A stretch of DNA of 64,000 nucleotides, taken from assembly GCA_014169315.1 (NCBI GenBank), contig AP022133.1, forward strand, positions 1,488,001 to 1,552,000, in the 5' to 3' direction. The DNA is from Enterobacter cloacae. GTDB lineage: Bacteria; Pseudomonadota; Gammaproteobacteria; Enterobacterales; Enterobacteriaceae. Under the pieces are notes generated by a model. That model made no database searches. It was not told the DNA's origin and worked only from the letters and a program-made list of their open reading frames with translations. Made by a program: the position numbers and the translations under genes. This document shows, one piece after another, positions 55,796-64,000 of the stretch. How positions within the stretch are numbered: the first letter of the stretch is position 1; each line of letters starts with the position of its first letter.

Positions 55796-58700
55796 TGATT
55801 GAACGCGGTAAATTTCGCTCACTAACGCTGATTAACTGGAACGGCTTCTTTGCCCGAACCTTCGATCTGGATGAGCTGGTGACGACGCTCTCCGGCGGTA
55901 ACGGTGCGGGTAAATCCACCACAATGGCGGCATTTGTTACGGCGCTGATCCCCGATCTGACGCTGCTGCACTTCCGTAACACCACCGAAGCGGGGGCGAC
56001 AAGCGGCTCCCGCGATAAAGGCCTGCACGGTAAGCTGAAAGCGGGCGTTTGTTATTCGGTGCTGGACGTGATCAACTCCCGTCATCAGCGCGTGGTCGTG
56101 GGCGTGCGTCTGCAACAGGTTGCAGGTCGCGACCGTAAAGTGGATATCAAACCGTTCGCGATCCAGGGGCTGCCAACGTCCATGCAGCCAACGGCACTGC
56201 TGACTGAAACCCTGAACGAACGTCAGGCGCGCGTGCTGACGCTGCAGGAGCTGAAAGACAAGCTCGAAACCATTGAAGGCGTACAGTTTAAGCAGTTTAA
56301 CTCGATTACCGACTATCACTCCCTGATGTTCGATCTGGGGATTGTGGCTCGTCGTCTGCGTACCGCCTCTGACCGTAGTAAATACTACCGTCTGATTGAA
56401 GCCTCCCTGTATGGCGGTATCTCCAGCGCCATTACCCGTTCCCTGCGTGACTACCTGTTGCCGGAAAACAGCGGCGTGCGTAAGGCGTTCCAGGACATGG
56501 AAGCCGCGCTGCGTGAAAACCGCATGACGCTGGAAGCCATCCGCGTTACCCAGTCCGACCGCGACCTGTTTAAACACCTGATCAGCGAAGCCACCAACTA
56601 TGTGGCGGCGGACTATATGCGTCACGCCAATGAGCGCCGGGTTCATCTCGATAAGGCCTTAGAGTACCGCCGTGAACTGTTTACCTCGCGCAAACAGCTG
56701 GTGGCCGAGCAGTATAAGCATGTCGAAATGGCGCGTGAGCTGGGTGAGCACAACGGTGCCGAGGGCGATCTGGAAGCGGATTACCAGGCCGCCAGCGATC
56801 ATCTGAACCTGGTGCAAACCGCACTGCGCCAGCAGGAAAAAATCGAGCGCTACGAAGCAGATCTCGATGAGCTGCAAATTCGTCTCGAAGAGCAAAATGA
56901 AGTGGTGGCCGAAGCCGCCGATATGCAGGAAGAGAACGAAGCCCGCGCCGAAGCCGCTGAGCTGGAAGTGGATGAGCTGAAAAGCCAGCTTGCAGATTAC
57001 CAGCAGGCGCTGGACGTGCAGCAGACCCGCGCGATTCAGTACACCCAGGCATTGCAGGCGCTACAGCGTGCGAAAGAGCTGTGCCATCTGCCGGATTTAA
57101 CGCCGGACAGCGCCGACGAATGGCTGGATACCTTCCAGGCGAAAGAACAGGAAGCCACCGAGAAACTGTTGTCGCTCGATCAGAAAATGAGCGTGGCACA
57201 AACGGCGCACAGTCAGTTTGAGCAAGCTTACCAACTGGTGGCATCGATTAACGGCCCGCTGGCGCGTAACGAAGCGTGGGACGTTGCCCGTGAACTGCTG
57301 CGCGACGGTGTTAACCAGCGCCATCTGGCCGAGCAGGTTCAGCCGCTGCGTATGCGTCTGAACGAGCTGGAACAGCGCCTGCGCGAGCAGCAGGAAGCCG
57401 AGCGTCTGCTGGCGGAATTCTGCAAGCGCCAGGGTAAACATTACAACATCGACGATCTCGAGGCGCTGCATCAGGAGCTGGAAGCGCGCATTGCAGCACT
57501 TTCTGACACCGTCTCCAGCGCCAGCGAACAGCGAATGACGTTGCGCCAGGAGATGGAGCAGCTGCAGTCCCGCTCGCAAACGCTGTTGCAGCGTGCGCCA
57601 GTCTGGCTTGCCGCCCAAAGTAGCCTGAACCAGCTCAGCGAGCAGTGCGGTGCTGAGTTTGCATCCAGCCAGGAAGTGACCGAATATCTGCAGCAGTTGC
57701 TGGAGCGAGAGCGTGAAGCGATTGTTGAGCGTGACGAAGTCGGCGCACGTAAACGTGACGTCGACGAAGAGATTGAACGCTTAAGCCAGCCGGGTGGCGC
57801 AGAAGATGCACGCCTGAATACCCTGGCGGAACGTTTTGGCGGCGTACTGCTGTCCGAAATTTATGACGACGTGGGTCTGGATGATGCGCCGTACTTCTCT
57901 GCGCTGTATGGCCCGTCGCGTAATGCGATTGTGGTTCCTGATCTGTCGCTGATTTCTGAGCAGCTTGCCGGGCTGGAAGATTGCCCGGAAGATCTCTATC
58001 TGATCGAAGGAGATCCGCAGTCATTCGATGACAGCGTCTTTAGCGTTGACGAGCTGGAAAAAGCGGTCGTGGTGAAAATCGCTGACCGTCAGTGGCGTTA
58101 CTCACGCTTCCCTGAACTTCCCCTGTTTGGCCGCGCTGCGCGTGAAAGCCGCATTGAAAGCCTGCATGCCGAGCGTGAAACGCTGTCTGAACGTTTTGCG
58201 ACGCTGTCGTTTGACGTGCAGAAAACCCAGCGTCTGCACCAGGCCTTCAGCCGCTTTATTGGCAGCCATCTGGCCGTGGCCTTTGACGCTGATCCTGAAG
58301 CGGAAATTCGCAAGCTCAACACCCGCCGGGGTGAGCTGGAGCGTGCGATTGCCAACCATGAAAATGACAACCAACAGAGCCGTGTTCAGTTCGAACAGGC
58401 GAAAGAGGGCGTAGCCGCTCTTAACCGCATTCTGCCGCGTCTGAACCTGCTGGCGGACGAAACGCTGGCCGATCGCGTGGATGAAATCCAGGAACGCCTG
58501 GACGAAGCCCAGGAAGCGGCACGTTTCGTGCAGCAACACGGCAATCAACTGGCGAAACTGGAGCCGGTTGTCTCCGTTCTTCAGAGCGATCCGGAGCAGT
58601 TTGAACAGTTAAAAGAAGATTATGCCTGGTCTCAGCAGGTGCAGCGCGAAGCGCGTCAGCAGGCGTTTGCCCTGACGGAAGTCGTGCAGCGTCGTGCTCA

Positions 58701-60243
58701 CTTCGGTTACTCCGATTCGGCGGAAATGCTGAGCGGCAACAGCGATCTGAATGAAAAGCTGCGCCAGCGCCTTGAGCAGGCAGAGGCGGAACGTACCCGT
58801 GCCCGTGAAGCGATGCGTAGCCACGCGGCTCAGTTGAGTCAGTACAACCAGGTTCTGGCCTCACTGAAAAGTTCTTATGACACCAAGAAAGAGCTGTTAA
58901 ACGATCTGCAAAAAGAGCTGCAGGATATCGGCGTGCGTGCCGACAGCGGTGCAGAAGAGCGAGCGCGTATTCGTCGTGATGAACTGCACAGCCAGCTCAG
59001 CAATAACCGTGCGCGCCGCAACCAGCTGGAAAAAGCGCTGACCTTCTGTGAAGCGGAAATGGATAACCTGACCCGTCGCCTGCGCAAGCTGGAGCGCGAT
59101 TATCACGAAATGCGCGAGCAGGTCGTGTCCGCGAAGGCGGGCTGGTGCGCCGTGATGCGCATGGTGAAAGACAATAACGTTGAACGTCGTCTGCACCGTC
59201 GCGAGCTGGCTTATCTCTCTGCGGATGAACTGCGCTCCATGTCGGATAAGGCATTGGGTGCGCTGCGTCTGGCGGTGGCGGATAACGAACACCTGCGTGA
59301 CGTGTTGCGCATGTCAGAAGATCCGAAACGTCCTGAGCGTAAAATTCAGTTCTTCGTTGCCGTTTATCAGCATCTGCGTGAACGTATTCGTCAGGACATC
59401 ATCCGTACCGACGATCCGGTTGAAGCCATTGAACAGATGGAAATCGAACTGGGCCGCCTGACGGAAGAGCTGACCTCCCGCGAGCAGAAACTGGCTATCA
59501 GCTCCCGCAGCGTGGCGAACATCATTCGCAAAACCATTCAGCGCGAGCAGAACCGTATCCGCCAGCTGAACCAGGGACTGCAGAGCGTGTCGTTTGGCCA
59601 GGTAAACAGCGTGCGTCTGAACGTGAACGTACGCGAAGCGCATGCAACGCTGCTGGATGTGTTGTCTGAGCAGCATGAACAGCATCAGGATCTGTTCAAC
59701 AGCAACCGTCTGACCTTCTCCGAGGCGCTGGCGAAACTGTATCAACGCCTGAATCCGCAGATTGATATGGGGCAACGTACGCCGCAAACCATCGGCGAAG
59801 AGCTGCTGGATTACCGCAACTATCTGGAAATGGAAGTTGAGGTTAACCGTGGTTCTGACGGTTGGCTGCGTGCGGAGTCCGGTGCGCTGTCTACCGGTGA
59901 AGCTATCGGCACAGGTATGTCGATTCTGGTGATGGTGGTACAGAGCTGGGAAGATGAAGCGCGTCGTCTGCGTGGTAAAGATATCTCCCCATGCCGTCTG
60001 CTGTTCCTTGACGAAGCCGCGCGTCTTGACGCCCGCTCCATCGCGACGCTGTTTGAGCTGTGCGATCGTCTGGATATGCAGCTCATCATTGCTGCGCCAG
60101 AAAATATCAGCCCGGAAAAAGGCACTACCTATAAGCTGGTGCGTAAAGTGTTCCAGAACAGTGAACATGTACACGTTGTCGGGTTGCGTGGTTTTGCACC
60201 GCAACCACCGGAGTCGTTGCCGGGAACGGCGGACGCTTCCTGA
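55795..60243 (+). CDS. mukB: Chromosome partition protein MukB (SMC-like)
   Basis: A 1482-residue SMC-like ATPase (E. coli 1486). Walker [10 protein letters not shown] is at residues 34-42, then a first coiled-coil arm (about 290-640), the hinge (about 645-780), the returning arm and the C-terminal head with signature [12 protein letters not shown] near 1364 and Walker [12 protein letters not shown] near 1400. It extrudes DNA loops and meets topoisomerase IV through its hinge. It is the last gene of cmoM-mukFEB, followed by a strong terminator. Confidence 0.98.
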   Translation: MIERGKFRSLTLINWNGFFARTFDLDELVTTLSGGNGAGKSTTMAAFVTALIPDLTLLHFRNTTEAGATSGSRDKGLHGKLKAGVCYSVLDVINSRHQRVVVGVRLQQVAGRDRKVDIKPFAIQGLPTSMQPTALLTETLNERQARVLTLQELKDKLETIEGVQFKQFNSITDYHSLMFDLGIVARRLRTASDRSKYYRLIEASLYGGISSAITRSLRDYLLPENSGVRKAFQDMEAALRENRMTLEAIRVTQSDRDLFKHLISEATNYVAADYMRHANERRVHLDKALEYRRELFTSRKQLVAEQYKHVEMARELGEHNGAEGDLEADYQAASDHLNLVQTALRQQEKIERYEADLDELQIRLEEQNEVVAEAADMQEENEARAEAAELEVDELKSQLADYQQALDVQQTRAIQYTQALQALQRAKELCHLPDLTPDSADEWLDTFQAKEQEATEKLLSLDQKMSVAQTAHSQFEQAYQLVASINGPLARNEAWDVARELLRDGVNQRHLAEQVQPLRMRLNELEQRLREQQEAERLLAEFCKRQGKHYNIDDLEALHQELEARIAALSDTVSSASEQRMTLRQEMEQLQSRSQTLLQRAPVWLAAQSSLNQLSEQCGAEFASSQEVTEYLQQLLEREREAIVERDEVGARKRDVDEEIERLSQPGGAEDARLNTLAERFGGVLLSEIYDDVGLDDAPYFSALYGPSRNAIVVPDLSLISEQLAGLEDCPEDLYLIEGDPQSFDDSVFSVDELEKAVVVKIADRQWRYSRFPELPLFGRAARESRIESLHAERETLSERFATLSFDVQKTQRLHQAFSRFIGSHLAVAFDADPEAEIRKLNTRRGELERAIANHENDNQQSRVQFEQAKEGVAALNRILPRLNLLADETLADRVDEIQERLDEAQEAARFVQQHGNQLAKLEPVVSVLQSDPEQFEQLKEDYAWSQQVQREARQQAFALTEVVQRRAHFGYSDSAEMLSGNSDLNEKLRQRLEQAEAERTRAREAMRSHAAQLSQYNQVLASLKSSYDTKKELLNDLQKELQDIGVRADSGAEERARIRRDELHSQLSNNRARRNQLEKALTFCEAEMDNLTRRLRKLERDYHEMREQVVSAKAGWCAVMRMVKDNNVERRLHRRELAYLSADELRSMSDKALGALRLAVADNEHLRDVLRMSEDPKRPERKIQFFVAVYQHLRERIRQDIIRTDDPVEAIEQMEIELGRLTEELTSREQKLAISSRSVANIIRKTIQREQNRIRQLNQGLQSVSFGQVNSVRLNVNVREAHATLLDVLSEQHEQHQDLFNSNRLTFSEALAKLYQRLNPQIDMGQRTPQTIGEELLDYRNYLEMEVEVNRGSDGWLRAESGALSTGEAIGTGMSILVMVVQSWEDEARRLRGKDISPCRLLFLDEAARLDARSIATLFELCDRLDMQLIIAAPENISPEKGTTYKLVRKVFQNSEHVHVVGLRGFAPQPPESLPGTADAS

Positions 60244-60257
60244 GGCGTTTTGTTACA

Positions 60258-60288
60258 ATGAGCGGCGCATAAGCGCCGCTTTTTTTTG
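60258..60288 (+). terminator. Terminator of cmoM-mukFEB
   Basis: AGCGGCGC / GCGCCGCT around ATAA, followed by T8. Confidence 0.93.
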
Positions 60289-60320
60289 TACACTTAACTT
60301 GTGCTTACGGCTACGTTATC

Positions 60321-60335
60321 TTTAAACTTCTTTAC
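60321..60335 (+). promoter_or_regulatory. CpxR-box-like site upstream of ldtD
   Basis: TTTAA-ACTTC-TTTAC reads on the minus strand as GTAAA-N5-TTAAA, one base off the CpxR box (GTAAA-N5-GTAAA). It is 90-104 bp before ldtD, which is a Cpx-induced gene in E. coli. The site is short and AT-rich, so chance is possible. Confidence 0.4.
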
Positions 60336-60424
60336 ATAAGGTAAGGCAACCCGTTTTTGGCCTACCTATAATGAAGAAAAGCCCCAATGTGATGGGCATG
60401 TCGTGAGAAAACAGGGGGCAAGGG

Positions 60425-62230
60425 ATGTTGCTAAAGAAAATTCGTGGTCGTCAGTTGTCAGCGCTGAGTTTGTGCCTGGCAGTGACGTTTGCTCCACTGT
60501 TCACCGCACAGGCCGACGAGCCTGAAATGGTACCGACTGACAGTTCTGCGACGATAGGCGCACAGCCAACGTCGTTGTCGCAGCCGCTGGATCAGTCGCC
60601 CGCGACGGCCATTATGGCCGGTATTAAGCCGCTACCTGAAGGTATCGACACAGAATCTCTTCGTCAGCAGCTCCAGTCCGGGCTGCCATCCGGCTACACG
60701 CCTGCTTATATTAACCAGCTCACGCTGCTTTATGCCGCGCGCGATATGAAACCGATGTGGGAAAATCGCGAGGCGGTACGAGCCTTCCAGCAACAGCTGG
60801 CAGAAGTGGCGATTGCCGGTTTTCAGCCACAGTTTACCACCTGGGTTGAACGCCTGACCGACCCTGCCGTGACGGGCCTGGCGCGGGATGTTGTGCTCTC
60901 CGATGCCATGATGGGCTACCTCCAGTTTGTGGCGGGGATCCCGGTGAATGGCAACCGCTGGTTATACAGTGACAAACCGTACAAACTGGCGACGCCTGCG
61001 CTGTCGGTCATTAACCAGTGGCAACTGGCGCTGGACAATGGCGAGCTGCCGCGTTTTATCGCCAGCCTTGCCCCGGCACATCCACAATATGCAACGATGC
61101 ATCAATCGTTACTTGCGCTGGTGGCTGATTCCCGGCCGTGGCCGCAGTTACGGGGAACGGGATCGCTTCGTCCGGGGCAGTGGAGCAGCGATGTTCCGGC
61201 ACTGCGTGAGATCCTTCGCCGTTCAGGCATTCTGAACGGCGGGCCAAAAATTGCGCTGCCTGGCGATGACCCGCAAGGCGTTGTTGTCAGCCCCTCCGCA
61301 GCGGCGAAAGAGACGAAAACGGTAGCGCTTAGCGATAAACCGGCGGCTTACGACCGCGAACTGGTGGCGGCGGTTAAGCAGTTCCAGGCCGCTCAGGGAT
61401 TAGGGGATGACGGTGTGATCGGTCAGTCAACGCGTGACTGGCTGAATGTCTCTCCTGCACAGCGAGCCGGGGTGCTGGCGCTGAATATCCAGCGTTTGCG
61501 TTTGCTGCCGGGTACGTTATCTACAGGCATCATGGTCAATATTCCCGCTTACTCCCTGGTTTATTACCAGAACGGTAGCGAAGTGCTGGCCTCGCGGGTG
61601 ATTGTCGGGCGTCCTGACCGCAAAACGCCGTTGATGAGCAGCGCGCTGAATAACGTGGTGGTTAACCCTCCGTGGAACGTGCCACCAACGCTGGCGCGTA
61701 AAGACATTCTGCCTAAGGTCTGGAACGACCCGGGGTATCTGGAACGTCATGGGTACACGGTGATGCGAGGCTGGAACAGCAAAGAGGCGATTGATCCTTC
61801 GATGGTAGACTGGTCGACCATTACGGCATCTAATCTACCGTTCCATTTCCAGCAGGCTCCTGGCGCGCGCAATTCGCTGGGACGCTATAAATTCAACATG
61901 CCGAGCTCAGAAGCGATTTATCTGCACGATACGCCGAACCACAATTTGTTCCAGAAAGATACGCGAGCACTTAGCTCCGGTTGCGTGCGCGTGAATAAAG
62001 CGTCGGAACTGGCGAATATGCTGTTGCAGGATGCGGGCTGGAACGATACGCGTATCTCCGATGCCTTGAAACAAGGAGATACACGTTACGTCAATATTCG
62101 ACACAACATTCCCGTCAATCTTTACTACCTGACGGCATTTGTTGGCGAAGATGGACGTACCCAGTATCGTACAGATATTTACAATTATGATCTCACTGCG
62201 ATCGGGCGCACAAATTTTGTCAAAAGCTGA
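60425..62230 (+). CDS. ldtD: L,D-transpeptidase LdtD
   Basis: A 601-residue periplasmic enzyme (formerly ycbB; E. coli 615). A signal peptide (about 1-30, ending AQA) precedes a scaffold domain, a peptidoglycan-binding domain (about 315-350) and the YkuD catalytic domain with the motif [12 protein letters not shown] followed by SSGCVRV; Cys520 is the nucleophile. It makes 3-3 crosslinks in peptidoglycan, which lets cells survive beta-lactams and LPS-export defects. AAGGG lies before the ATG. A perfect 10-bp hairpin (62288-62297 with 62311-62320) follows the stop but has no T run. mepK, which cuts 3-3 crosslinks, is the next gene. Confidence 0.96.
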   Translation: MLLKKIRGRQLSALSLCLAVTFAPLFTAQADEPEMVPTDSSATIGAQPTSLSQPLDQSPATAIMAGIKPLPEGIDTESLRQQLQSGLPSGYTPAYINQLTLLYAARDMKPMWENREAVRAFQQQLAEVAIAGFQPQFTTWVERLTDPAVTGLARDVVLSDAMMGYLQFVAGIPVNGNRWLYSDKPYKLATPALSVINQWQLALDNGELPRFIASLAPAHPQYATMHQSLLALVADSRPWPQLRGTGSLRPGQWSSDVPALREILRRSGILNGGPKIALPGDDPQGVVVSPSAAAKETKTVALSDKPAAYDRELVAAVKQFQAAQGLGDDGVIGQSTRDWLNVSPAQRAGVLALNIQRLRLLPGTLSTGIMVNIPAYSLVYYQNGSEVLASRVIVGRPDRKTPLMSSALNNVVVNPPWNVPPTLARKDILPKVWNDPGYLERHGYTVMRGWNSKEAIDPSMVDWSTITASNLPFHFQQAPGARNSLGRYKFNMPSSEAIYLHDTPNHNLFQKDTRALSSGCVRVNKASELANMLLQDAGWNDTRISDALKQGDTRYVNIRHNIPVNLYYLTAFVGEDGRTQYRTDIYNYDLTAIGRTNFVKS

Positions 62231-62422
62231 ACAATTAATCAGGTAAATGAAGTAGTTCGGGAAAATGGGGTGTCGTAAGTTATGGCGAATACGCGGCAAT
62301 ATGGCTGGAGGCCGCGTATTTGCTGGGGTTGGGTGCCTTGACGTAGTGGCCTTTGCCAGTTAAGGTGCCCTTCGTGCGCTAAGCATATATACGATAAACA
62401 TTGACCTGTAGACCTGATTATC

Positions 62423-62974
62423 ATGGACAAATTTGACGCTAATCGCCGCAAACTGCTGGCGTTAGGTGGTGTTGCGCTTGGCGCAGCGGCCATCTTGCCG
62501 ACGCCAGCATTTGCCACCCTCTCGACACCTCGTCCGCGTATTTTAACGCTCAACAATCTTCATACCGGTGAGTCGCTAAAAGCGGAGTTCTTCGATGGCA
62601 GAGGCTATATTCAGGATGAATTAGCAAGACTAAACCATTTTTTCCGTGATTTCCGCGCGAATAAAATAAAAGCCATCGACCCAGGATTATTTGATCAGTT
62701 GTTCCGCCTTCAGGGCCTGCTGGGTACCAGCAAGCCGGTACAGCTCGTTTCTGGCTATCGTTCCATTGATACCAATAACGAACTGCGTGCCCACAGTCGC
62801 GGGGTAGCGAAAAAAAGCTATCACACGAAGGGACAGGCAATGGACTTCCATATTGAAGGTGTTTCGTTAGCCAATATTCGCAAAGCTGCGTTATCTATGC
62901 GCGCAGGTGGTGTAGGATATTACCCTAGCAGCAACTTTGTGCATATTGATACCGGTCCAGTTCGGCACTGGTAA
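62423..62974 (+). CDS. mepK: Murein endopeptidase MepK
   Basis: A 183-residue M15-family peptidase (formerly ycbK; E. coli 182). A twin-arginine-type signal ([10 protein letters not shown], residues 8-17, then a hydrophobic run to AFA) exports it. The catalytic domain carries zinc ligands in [19 protein letters not shown] and NFVHID. It cuts mDAP-mDAP (3-3) crosslinks made by L,D-transpeptidases, allowing wall growth. It stands 192 bp after ldtD and 20 bp before gloC. Confidence 0.95.
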   Translation: MDKFDANRRKLLALGGVALGAAAILPTPAFATLSTPRPRILTLNNLHTGESLKAEFFDGRGYIQDELARLNHFFRDFRANKIKAIDPGLFDQLFRLQGLLGTSKPVQLVSGYRSIDTNNELRAHSRGVAKKSYHTKGQAMDFHIEGVSLANIRKAALSMRAGGVGYYPSSNFVHIDTGPVRHW

Positions 62975-62994
62975 TAACGAAACACAGGAGCAGT

Positions 62995-63642
62995 ATGAAC
63001 TATCGTATTATTCCGGTTACCGCGTTCTCCCAGAATTGTTCATTAATCTGGTGCGAGCAAACCAAACTGGCCGCGCTTGTCGATCCCGGCGGTGACGCTG
63101 AGAAAATCAAGCAGGAAGTCGCCGCCAGTGGTGTAACGCTGATGCAGATTTTGCTGACGCATGGTCATCTCGACCACGTTGGCGCAGCGGCAGAGCTGGC
63201 GCAGCACTATGGTGTGCCGGTGATTGGCCCGGAAAAAGAAGATGAGTTCTGGCTGCAGGGTTTACCCGCCCAAAGCCGCATGTTTGGTCTTGATGAGTGT
63301 CTGCCGTTGACGCCCGATCGTTGGCTGAACGAAGGAGATCGCATTAACGTAGGGAATGTGACTTTACAGGTGTTGCATTGTCCTGGACACACGCCAGGCC
63401 ATATCGTCTTCTTTGATGACCAGTCTCGTCTGCTGATTTCCGGCGATGTGATTTTCAAAGGTGGGGTAGGACGCAGTGATTTCCCGCGCGGCGATCACGG
63501 GCAGTTGATTCAGTCGATTAAACAGAAGTTATTGCCGCTGGGTGACGACGTGACGTTTATCTCTGGGCATGGCCCGATGTCGACGCTGGGTTATGAACGA
63601 TTACATAACCCGTTCCTTCAGGATGAAATGCCTGTCTGGTAA
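62995..63642 (+). CDS. gloC: Hydroxyacylglutathione hydrolase GloC
   Basis: A 215-residue metallo-beta-lactamase-fold protein (formerly ycbL), same length as E. coli. The metal motif THGHLDH is at residues 55-61, with further ligands in HCPGHTPGH and SGDVIF. It hydrolyses S-lactoylglutathione in the methylglyoxal detoxification route, a second type beside GloB. ACAGGAGCAGT precedes the ATG. It may be cotranscribed with mepK. A bidirectional terminator follows. Confidence 0.95.
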   Translation: MNYRIIPVTAFSQNCSLIWCEQTKLAALVDPGGDAEKIKQEVAASGVTLMQILLTHGHLDHVGAAAELAQHYGVPVIGPEKEDEFWLQGLPAQSRMFGLDECLPLTPDRWLNEGDRINVGNVTLQVLHCPGHTPGHIVFFDDQSRLLISGDVIFKGGVGRSDFPRGDHGQLIQSIKQKLLPLGDDVTFISGHGPMSTLGYERLHNPFLQDEMPVW

Positions 63643-63655
63643 ATCTGAATGAGAT

Positions 63656-63686
63656 AAAAAAAGCCTGCATGATGCAGGCTTTTTTG
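63656..63686. terminator. Bidirectional terminator between gloC and aspC
   Basis: AAAAAAAGCCTGCAT / ATGCAGGCTTTTTT hairpin with A and T flanks between two converging genes. Confidence 0.93.
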
Positions 63687-63696
63687 TGGGTGCAAA

Positions 63697-64000
63697 TTAC
63701 AGCACTGCGACAATCGCTTCGCACAGGGGAGCCATATTGTCCGGCGTCATGCCTGCAACGTTCACACGACCAGAGGCCACAGCATACACACCAAACTCTT
63801 CACGCAGACGCAGAACCTGTTCTTTTGTCAGGCCGCTGAAAGAGAACATGCCGTTCTGTTTGATGATGAAGCTGAAGTCACGGTCAGCCCCTTTCTCTGC
63901 CAGGGTGTTCACGAACAGCAAGCGCATACGCTGAATGCGTTGACGCATATCGTTCAGCTCTTGTTCCCAGATAGCGCGCAGCGCGTCATTGCTCAGGATC
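63697..64000 (-). CDS. aspC: Aspartate aminotransferase, 3' part only
   Basis: About 100 C-terminal residues of AspC are encoded; the frame stays open to the right edge, so the 5' part is outside the window. The tail has the conserved [16 protein letters not shown] and the substrate-binding arginine region [13 protein letters not shown]. The full enzyme is a PLP transaminase linking aspartate and oxaloacetate. Its position next to gloC is as in E. coli. Confidence 0.96.
   Translation of the reverse strand, partial: ILSNDALRAIWEQELNDMRQRIQRMRLLFVNTLAEKGADRDFSFIIKQNGMFSFSGLTKEQVLRLREEFGVYAVASGRVNVAGMTPDNMAPLCEAIVAVL

Overview
The window is about 64 kb of chromosome from a member of the Enterobacteriaceae. 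Gene content, order and protein sequence follow the E. coli K-12 block that runs from ybjD through clpA, lrp, ftsK, dms, pfl, rpsA, msbA and mukB to aspC. The differences from E. coli are ycaP missing between ycaO and serC, ycaL missing between aroA and cmk, a CigR-like gene next to pflA, and an unrelated accessory patch between clpA and infA. Together with the GC-rich coding style these suggest the Enterobacter / Lelliottia / Leclercia group, but the genus cannot be fixed by reading alone.

Layout. 1-5.3 kb: the 3' part of ybjD (OLD-type nuclease), ybjX (VirK/DUF535), the macAB efflux pump and cspD. 5.5-8.2 kb: clpS-clpA. 8.2-10.7 kb: an accessory patch holding a REP-like palindrome, a stop-interrupted Icd/Ash-like sequence typical of P4-type satellites, two orphan genes and an Xre-RES toxin-antitoxin pair. 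No serW tRNA, which sits here in E. coli, was found. 10.8-17.8 kb: infA, aat, cydCD and trxB leftwards, then an ERIC element and lrp. 18-25 kb: ftsK, lolA, rarA and serS. 25-31 kb: the dmsABC anaerobic reductase, a 38-codon ORF placed just before ycaD, ycaD itself and a CigR-like gene. 31-38 kb: the leftward focA-pflB / pflA fermentation block and ycaO. 38-43.6 kb: serC-aroA, cmk, rpsA and ihfB. 43.8-51 kb: ycaI, msbA-lpxK, ycaQ, ycaR-kdsB. 51-60 kb: ycbJ, elyC and cmoM-mukFEB. 60-64 kb: ldtD, mepK, gloC and the 3' end of aspC.

Functional themes. One theme is envelope building and maintenance: LPS export and Kdo activation (msbA, lpxK, kdsB), lipoprotein transport (lolA), peptidoglycan 3-3 crosslinking and its hydrolysis (ldtD, mepK) and elyC. 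A second is chromosome handling: ftsK, mukFEB, rarA and ihfB. A third is anaerobic metabolism: dmsABC and focA-pflB, each preceded by an FNR-type half-palindrome at a sensible distance. A fourth is proteolysis by the N-degron pathway: aat, clpS and clpA lie close together.

The ordinary parts are near-textbook core genome. The most unusual material is the clpA-infA patch, especially the Xre-RES operon whose -10 element lies between two perfect 12-bp repeats, the decayed Icd/Ash-like sequence and the two unassigned proteins. Next is the possible leader peptide before ycaD. I did not find an obviously new multi-gene system. Family names rest on recalled sequence similarity and visible motifs, not on database searches.
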